A stretch of 64,000 nucleotides of DNA, taken from assembly GCA_009746045.1 (NCBI GenBank), contig RPFO01000002.1, positions 521,744 through 585,743 on the forward strand. Reading direction: 5' to 3'. Position 1 is the first letter of the stretch, and each line of letters opens with the position of its first letter. The translations under genes and the position numbers were made by a program. The notes under the pieces were generated by a model that made no database searches, was not told the origin of the DNA, and saw only the letters and a program-made list of their open reading frames with translations. Shown here piece after piece: positions 57,401 through 64,000 of this stretch. Origin of the DNA: Mesostigma viride (taxonomy: Eukaryota; Streptophyta; Mesostigmatophyceae; Mesostigmatales; Mesostigmataceae).

Positions 57401-60400
57401 ATTTGAAACAACAATCATACGAAACCCTACAAGGAGTAAAAGTAGACGAAGGAGATCAAGATACCGTCTTGGTATCACAAGAACCCAGCGTAGCTACCTA
57501 AGGGTAGCGGAGCAGCCACCCATCCCAGACTCCCATAGCTTCTCGAACATCTATTGAAGCGGAATGCTTCCATTCCTCTAGGCTCTGCAAGCTATATGCA
57601 GGCTTCTCGTCTAGGCTTTCATTCTTCTGGGCTCTGCCGTTCTGACAACCTGCTGGGGATGGGAGCTTCCGTGGCCCCGTGTTTGCAAGAGCGCAAGTGC
57701 TCGCGCAAAAACAGGCGGCTACAAGCGCAAAAACACACAGAAAGGATAACAAGCAGAAAGGCAAGCCATACCAAGCGCGAAACACGCAGGATCCAGGCGC
57801 CATGCCTCATGCCCCACCACTACTGCAGTTTGACCCCCCTGCAACTACTACAGAGCCCACTTCACGGATGGTTGCCAGCAAAGCTGTAGTATCCATTCAT
57901 ACTCTCTTCAAACTGCCGCCCCGGGAGCCCGTAATCTTCATTAAACTTATGACTTGCGAGCCAGCAATGATTACTCCACTCAATACCTGCAGCCCTGCGA
58001 GCCGGCCACACTAATTAAACCCACTACCTGCAAGCCCAGCATGCGAAGTTATCCAGCTCTCTACCTGCAGCCCTGCGAGCCGGCCACACTAATTATCTCA
58101 CTACCTGAAAGCCCATCACATGCATATTCATTATTCCACTACTTACCTGCAGCCCTGCGAGCCCGATACACCGCTTAACTAATTACCTGAAAGCCCATCA
58201 CATGCATATTCATTATTCCACTACTTACCTGCAGCCCTGCGAGCCCGATACACCGGTCGTGGCCCCACGACGCCAGCAGCGCTACTTGTAGCACGCGCCC
58301 CACGCACGCGCCTTCCCCCCGCGCCGCCTTGTGTGCCGCCCCGGCGCTGTCCGGGCGCGTCGCAGACGCATCTTCCACGGATGACCCTGCAGGGACGTCA
58401 CGGCCCCGTTTGCCCACCCCCGCCGCCGCCGATCCTCCCTCCGCCTTGCCCATCGAGTCCTGCCTGGCGGGCTTGCCCTGGCTATTTATAGTTGCCACTG
58501 ACGTCGCCAGGGTGGACACGTCCCCTTGCGGCGTTACCCCAGCAGGGCCCCATATCTCGGCTGGCACCCCGTGTGCGTCATGGGGCCGCTTAGTGCCCGT
58601 GAGAGGCCGCTCCCCATAGCCAAACGCGCTCGCCGCGTTTGCACTGCTCTGACTTCCATCCCCCGCCCCGGCCGCTTGGCCTGACCCATCACCCTGCATG
58701 CCCTGCCCAGGGACTAGCGCCCTCGCTGTCGCGTCGCCATTGGTCATCGGGCCCAGAGCATTCACCCCACCAGTGCCGCCGGCACTACCATACTTGGCGG
58801 CATCGAACGCCTCGATCGCGGCCAGCGCGGACTCATTGTTTGTGAAGAGGATGCACTCGGCGCAGGCCAGCGGGTCCGCGACGGTGCCGGGCGCGCGCCG
58901 AATCAGCCCCCGGAAGACGAGCAGGTCGTCGAGCGTGATCATGACGTCGCGCGCGCCGCGGGAGCTGTGGATGCGGGAGCGGTTGTAGTTCCACACCCTG
59001 ACCTGGGGGGGGGGGGGGAGTGAGAAAGTGTTTCAAAGGTGGGTGCAGGGGGGGTTGGAAGGCGGTGGAGGGGAGTGGAAGGGGTTGGACGGGGTTGGAA
59101 GGATACAATACAGGTGGGGGGTGATGTTGGGTGGTCTAGTTCCATCCACAGAGGGATCTGGGCGAAAAGGAGGGGAAGGGGTGAGGTGGTGTGGGGTGGG
59201 ATTGGGAAAGGGTTCAAAGAAGGGGGAGGTTTTCCTGGTCAGGGCTTTAGTTCAATTTGTGGATCTGGGGGGGGGGGGGGGGGGAGGGAATCATTCCAAG
59301 GGTGGGGGAGGAGAAGGGGGAGCGCAGGAACGCGGGGTGGGGTGAGGGAACAAAAAGGGGGAGGTCCAAACGGAGATCTGGGTGGGGGGAGGAGAAGGGG
59401 AAGGAACAAATGCTGGGTGGGGGAAGGAAAAGGGTGCGGGGAGGAGGCGAGAAGGGCGCGGCGGTAACAAATAATACATCACGTCAATCAGAAACCTCAT
59501 CATCTCGGTAACAAAAAGCTATGCAGCGATGTTAAATGATGCTTCGTCCCTAAAATGTGTTAATGCGCTAATGAGAAACAACGTTATCTGAAGGGTAAAT
59601 AAGAAACACGACATTCATTAAGGGCAAACAGACAAACAAAAAAATAAAGAAAGAAAACAAACTTCCCCAATGCACAGTATCACTCGACATGCTACCATCA
59701 CAAGATATCAACACAACCACAAAAAGAGCGCACCATGCCCAGCGTGGTCGGCGCGTCCATCTCCACCACCACGCGGTGAGGTTTCCCAAACGTGAACGGC
59801 GCCAGCCATCCGTGCAGGTCATCGCTCGTCAAATTGTACCCGTCAAACAGCTTGTCGACGGTGCGAGGGTCCCCCTTAGGGATGGGTGAGGGCTCCCCAC
59901 CCTTCCCGTGCCCCCCGTCCTCAAACTCGGCCGACCGAGGGGCTACCTCGGCGGTGACCTGCCGCTTTACGTCCGATAATTCCACCAGCCGCCCCCGGTC
60001 GTCAAAAATCTCCAGACCTTCCAGACCCAGGTAGTAAGGATCCCCCCACGTGGACAGGATGGTGAGAACCAGACGGGAGCCGCGGGGGAGGGTCGGGATG
60101 GCCCAACCCCGTGGTGGGGGCGGCGGCGGCCATGACGTGAAGGGTGCTATAACAGCCCCCTGCCCTGGCTTGCTGAGGGGAACCTGCGGGGCAAGACCGG
60201 GCTTTACAAAGCTGTCGCTTGTCAAGAGGGCACCGCCATCTGGCGCCAGCGTGGGAGCGGAGGACGGCCCTTGGGTGATTGCGGGCACGGTGAGCGGCGG
60301 TGGCCGCGACACAACTCGCCCGCCTGCCGCATCCTCTCTTGAAGGCCTCCCACCGGCGGCGACCGGGATGTCTGCTCTCAGGGAGGCTGTGTTACTACCA

Positions 60401-63400
60401 GCAGCGGCAACCGCGCCGACCACAGCGGCAGCCGGGCTGCTTCCTCTGGCCTCTTCCGTGAGATAGCTGAACATGCTGCCCGCTGCACCTCCACCATGAC
60501 TGCCACCGCCACCATGACTGCCACCGCCAGCATGACTGCCACCGCCGGCATTACTGCCACTGCCAGCGTGACTGCCACCGCCAGCATTACTGCCACTGCC
60601 GCCATGACTGCCTAGGATCGCAGGACTGCCACCACTCTTGCCAGCAGTACTGCTCGCATCTCTGCCCTTGGTAGCATCACTGCCAGCAGCCAGCGCGCCC
60701 TCATGGTCATCCACCTCCCTACTGCCACTGTCACCCCGGAAATCCCGCTTATACCTGTCACCCGACACCTCTACCCGCTGGCCGGGCCCTGACAGCTTCT
60801 CACCCACACCCACACCCACGGCCCTCGCACCCGCACCCGCCGCAACAACCTCCATGACGCGTCCGCCGACACCGCTGCCATCCGCACCCACAACCTGCTG
60901 CCTCCACCCCTCTCCAACGTCGTCCCTGTCCCTGTCTGCCGGCACACCCACCCCACCCGCGGCACCCCCAAGCCAACCCCCTGCCGCACTCAGCTGATCC
61001 AGCGCGTCTCCAAACCCAATTGGGGACGGCCACAGACCATAGTCACCATCGATGCCGCTGCTGCTGCCACCACTGCGCTCCATGATGGTGGACGCCCCCA
61101 TGATGCCAGAGGCCCCCATGATGCTGCCGCCCGCCCACCCGAGCGACGCGTCCAGGTCTGCCAACGCCCTGGGACCCAGGCGGCCCATCTGGTGCCGCTG
61201 GAAGAGCGCCAGGGAGTCCCAGGAGCTGTCCAGGTCGCCCCGCCGCCTCGCCTGGCCCGGGCCGGCATCATTCCCGCCGCCGTTGCCTCCGCCGGTGTGA
61301 GAGCCCTGCCCGCCTTCTTGCAACCGTACCTTCCCTGATTCTTGCAACCGCGCCCTCGCCGCGGTCTTTGGGCTCGCCTTGCTGCGCCCGCGGGGGCTGC
61401 GGCTGGCCTGCGGGCTGCGCACCCCTGGGGTGGCCCCCTGAGGGGACCGGGGCGACATCCGCTCCTGCCCCCTGCTGGCGCGCGCCACCGTGCCTCCCTC
61501 AGGTCGTACAGGGCTCAGCTTGCCCGCAGGCATCACCGCACGCCGACCGCGGGGCAGAGCTGCCGCGGCAGCAGCAGCAGCAGAAGAAGAAGAAGAAGAA
61601 GAAGAAGAGGCGAGCTTGGCGCCAATAACAGGAGCGCCAGCTGGCAGCTCCAGATTAGCCAACCGGGGCCGGCTGGCTCGGGGCGCCCTGGTGGCCGCGA
61701 TAGCAGGGCTGTCTCCCCCAGGGACCGCTGAGCTGCAGGAGTGAGCACTGGCGGCCGACGATAGAGCGCCACCTGGCAGGTCTGGTATAGGCAGGGCGCG
61801 GTCATAGGGTAGGGCGGGGGGAACGGGGAATGTGGGGATGTCAGCAGCGCCAACTCCGCTGCCAGGGATGCCAGCAGCTACTTGCAACCGGCGACTGCTG
61901 AGGCTTCGACGGCCACTGAGCGGGCGCGGCTTTGTGGCGGGCGAGCCTGCCAGGGGGTCGTTTCGGAGGTCGCTTCCACTACTAGCGTCGGTAACGGGGA
62001 CAGCTAGGACGCTTGGGCCGTCATGATTTGTACCAAGGGCACTCAGCTCTGCACTTGGATCACGCATCGTCGGGTCGCTCGTTGCCTGGCGGCTTGTGCT
62101 ACCAGCCGTTCCCACCGCAGGGGCCCCTGCGACACGGCCACCATCACCCCCTACTCGCCCACCATCACCCATCGCATGGCTATCATTAATCATACTATTA
62201 TTACTGTTCTGATTACTATTGTTACTATTATTCAAGCCCTTGTCACATGAGCCGACGGAGGTAACCTCTCCGGCTGCCACGCTGTCCCTAGCGTTGCCAC
62301 CATCCACATCCTCCAGAATAAATCGGCGCGCCGACACGCGCCGGCTAGTCAGCCCGCGGATCGCAGAGGCGGGCCGACCCGGCCCCCCCTCGACCCTGCT
62401 GCCCCCCCCATCACGTCTCCCCCCATCACCTTTTCCCCCATCCCCACTTTCACCATCGCCACTGCCACCTTCCCCTCCACCGCCGATAATGCTAGCACCC
62501 AGGCCAGCGCTGTCGGCGGGCCGACCCGAGGTATCCACGGCCACAACGTCCGCCACCCTTGCTGCGGTGACTGCCGCATCACCCACCACCCTTGCGGTAG
62601 TAAATCCGGCAGCACCGTCCATTTCCAGTGGCGCCGCTCTTACAGCATGGATGGGCATCGCGACATCAGTATCGGCACGATAGGGATTGGTATCAGCATC
62701 AATAACGGCACGATCACCGGGTTGGGATGTCTTCCCTTTCAACCTGGGCGCATGACCCGCAGTCACAGGCTCCCCTCCCAACGCTCCATCATCTGCACCT
62801 TGCTGCTTGGCCACCCTGGTGGACACCCTGTCCTTGGGCGCCCGAGCCGATGGCTTTCCTTGGTCTGCTGGGCCACCCGCCCGGAGACCAGGCACAGGAG
62901 CACCCACCGCCGACTGCGGCCCAGACAATAAACTGGCAGCCGCCGGTGAGGGTACCCCAGGCCCAACAATAGCAGCCGTTACGGACTGGGCACCGGGCAT
63001 GCTTGCACCCGCACCCGCCCCACCCGCGACTGAACCCCCCCCCCGCCCCACCCGCAACTGCCTCCCCCCCCCCCGGCCCCCCCACCCAGGCCCACCCCAC
63101 CCCCGCCCCACCCACCCCCGCCCCACCCACCCCCGCCCCCCACGCGCTGATGACCGCGACCTCGGGACCCCCCCTCGCGCGGTTGCGGGACAGGGAGGCG
63201 TTCAGAGACATGTCTAGGGGCCCAACGTCCCCACCATCCCCGGCGCCATGCCCCGCCGCCGTGCCATGCCCCGCCGACGCGCCCTGCCCTGCCAATGCAC
63301 TCGCTGGGTCACCCTTTGAACCATGCCTCGCAATGGATGAATCCATCATTGAGGTACCTTCGGCGGCACTGCCGACACCACGGGCCCTCTCTTCTGGCAT

Positions 63401-64000
63401 AGGCAACGGGGGCCGGGCTGGTGATGCATCCTGACCTAGCCGCCCCCACTGATGGCCTGTGACGCGATTGGCCGCAGCCCCTTGCCCATGCACTGCCGAG
63501 GAAGACCCAGTCGCACGGCTGCCGCAGACGCCGTCGCCGGCACTCGTCCCGCCAGGACTAGTACCAGCACGAGTACCGCCACCGCCGCCACCGCTGCCGT
63601 CGCCGCCACCAACATACCGATCATACCCACCAACAACAACATCATCGCCGCCTTGGCCCCGATCCACCGCTGAGGAAGGCATGCAGCTCCAGGGCCGGGG
63701 CTTGGTCTTCTTGGGAGGAGGGGAAGAGGCACGAGGCCCACCAACACCGCTGCCACCGCTACTAGAACCCGTACCCGCAACATACCCCCCCGGTCCAATA
63801 GCACCCCCAACGCTGCCCCGTGGACCTGTTTTCGGCCCGCCGGCTATGATTGACCCGCTGACGGTCGCCGCTTCATTCTCTTGCGCCACTGCGGCCAGCA
63901 CGGCTGCCACGCGCCGCGCCGGGTCGGTCTCCCCCACGTCGCCAGATGGCGCCACGACATCGGCCCCCACGCGGCCCATCCCGCCTGCAAGCCCAGCAGC
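54444..64000 (-). CDS. KATNIP: KATNIP-like DUF4457 protein, 5' end beyond the window
   Basis: KATNIP (KIAA0556) is a ciliary/basal-body protein binding katanin and microtubules. Minus-strand exons: last 55853-54444 (469 codons to the stop), 59002-58229 (258 codons), a giant exon from about 63030 to 59734, and an upstream frame from the window edge to about 63161. The last three junctions are phase 0 with good splice sites. Three DUF4457-type units are visible, each with a TLLSTWGDxxYLGLxG-like strand, a LxDGxNxT...WLAPF-like segment and an IRIWNYN-like segment: 60110 to 58830, 58300 to 55310, and 55160 to 54580. The exon junction M/VRVWNYNRSRIHSSRG is diagnostic. The rest of the giant exon is Gly/Ser/Ala-rich low complexity (for example GGGSHAGGGSHGGGG near 60500, and a poly-Ser/poly-Ala run near 61580). 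The frame change between 63161 and 63030 lies in G-rich repeats; an exact intron could not be set. Confidence 0.9.
56403..57355. repeat. 70-bp minisatellite in the KATNIP intron
   Basis: About 13-14 highly similar copies of a 70-bp unit containing AGGCCAGGTATCGCAGGAAA. Some units have CCCATCAT-n-ATGATGGG (a perfect stem) in place of CCCGTCACGGTCCTATGATG. Confidence 0.97.
57985..58250 (-). repeat. Tandem duplicates of an exon 3' end with splice donor
   Basis: The true end of the 258-codon exon (GGGCTCGCAGGGCTGCAG then gtaag on the minus strand, 58229) is repeated three more times downstream in the intron, near 58149, 58065 and 57990, each with a GT after CTGCAG. Confidence 0.85.
59003..59733 (-). 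other. KATNIP intron with C-rich (minus-strand) low complexity
   Basis: GT at 59733 and AG at 59003-59004 on the minus strand. Plus strand is strongly G-rich from 59009 to 59460, with a G run of ~16 at 59269. No gene. Confidence 0.85.

Noticed and set aside
62789-63150. Continuation of the upstream KATNIP frame to a stop at 62789
   Set aside because: The other frame carries the sequence leading without interruption into the DUF4457 units.

Overview
This is nuclear DNA of a flagellated eukaryote, most likely an alga. The evidence is spliceosomal introns (GT-AG, one probable GC-AG) of about 0.14-3 kb, GC-rich exons in AT-richer repeat-laden DNA, a katanin-interacting-protein homologue (a ciliary/basal-body protein), and very heavy microsatellite, minisatellite and transposon content. 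The exact lineage cannot be fixed from sequence alone. Almost all long ORFs here are low-complexity repeats; the real genes had to be rebuilt exon by exon from splice signals, phase and family motifs.

Layout. (1) 1-2819, + strand: the middle of a UGT80-type sterol glucosyltransferase gene, partial and perhaps decayed. (2) 3394-20434: two copies of one pogo-like (Tc1/mariner superfamily) DNA transposon in opposite orientation, 3' ends facing, 1.7 kb apart. Both carry a broken DDE transposase and a second small gene read from the other end. Copy 1 is interrupted by an element with 465-bp terminal direct repeats. (3) 21128-38013, + strand: an FkbM-family SAM-dependent methyltransferase gene, 11 exons, 517 codons spread over 16.9 kb. 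Its introns hold a second direct-repeat element, a hAT-like MITE with 8-bp target duplication, a TTGAC-palindrome element and several large tandem arrays. (4) 38014-44945: no protein gene seen; a 3.1-kb terminal-inverted-repeat element, a LINE reverse-transcriptase relic and short dispersed repeats. (5) 44946-46013, - strand: a compact four-exon gene for an M23 (LytM-type) zinc metallopeptidase with all catalytic motifs. (6) 48041-53615, + strand: mannose-6-phosphate isomerase, six exons, 481 residues, complete. (7) 54444 to the right edge, - strand: a KATNIP/DUF4457 protein, about 2,000 residues within the window, continuing past the edge.

The host genes do not form an operon. The isomerase supplies mannose-6-phosphate/fructose-6-phosphate interconversion for glycosylation, the sterol glucosyltransferase and FkbM enzymes modify lipids or glycans/small molecules, and KATNIP belongs to the flagellar apparatus. 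The M23 enzyme is the most unexpected host gene because its family cuts bacterial peptidoglycan; the inverted transposon pair with its convergent accessory gene is the most unusual mobile structure.
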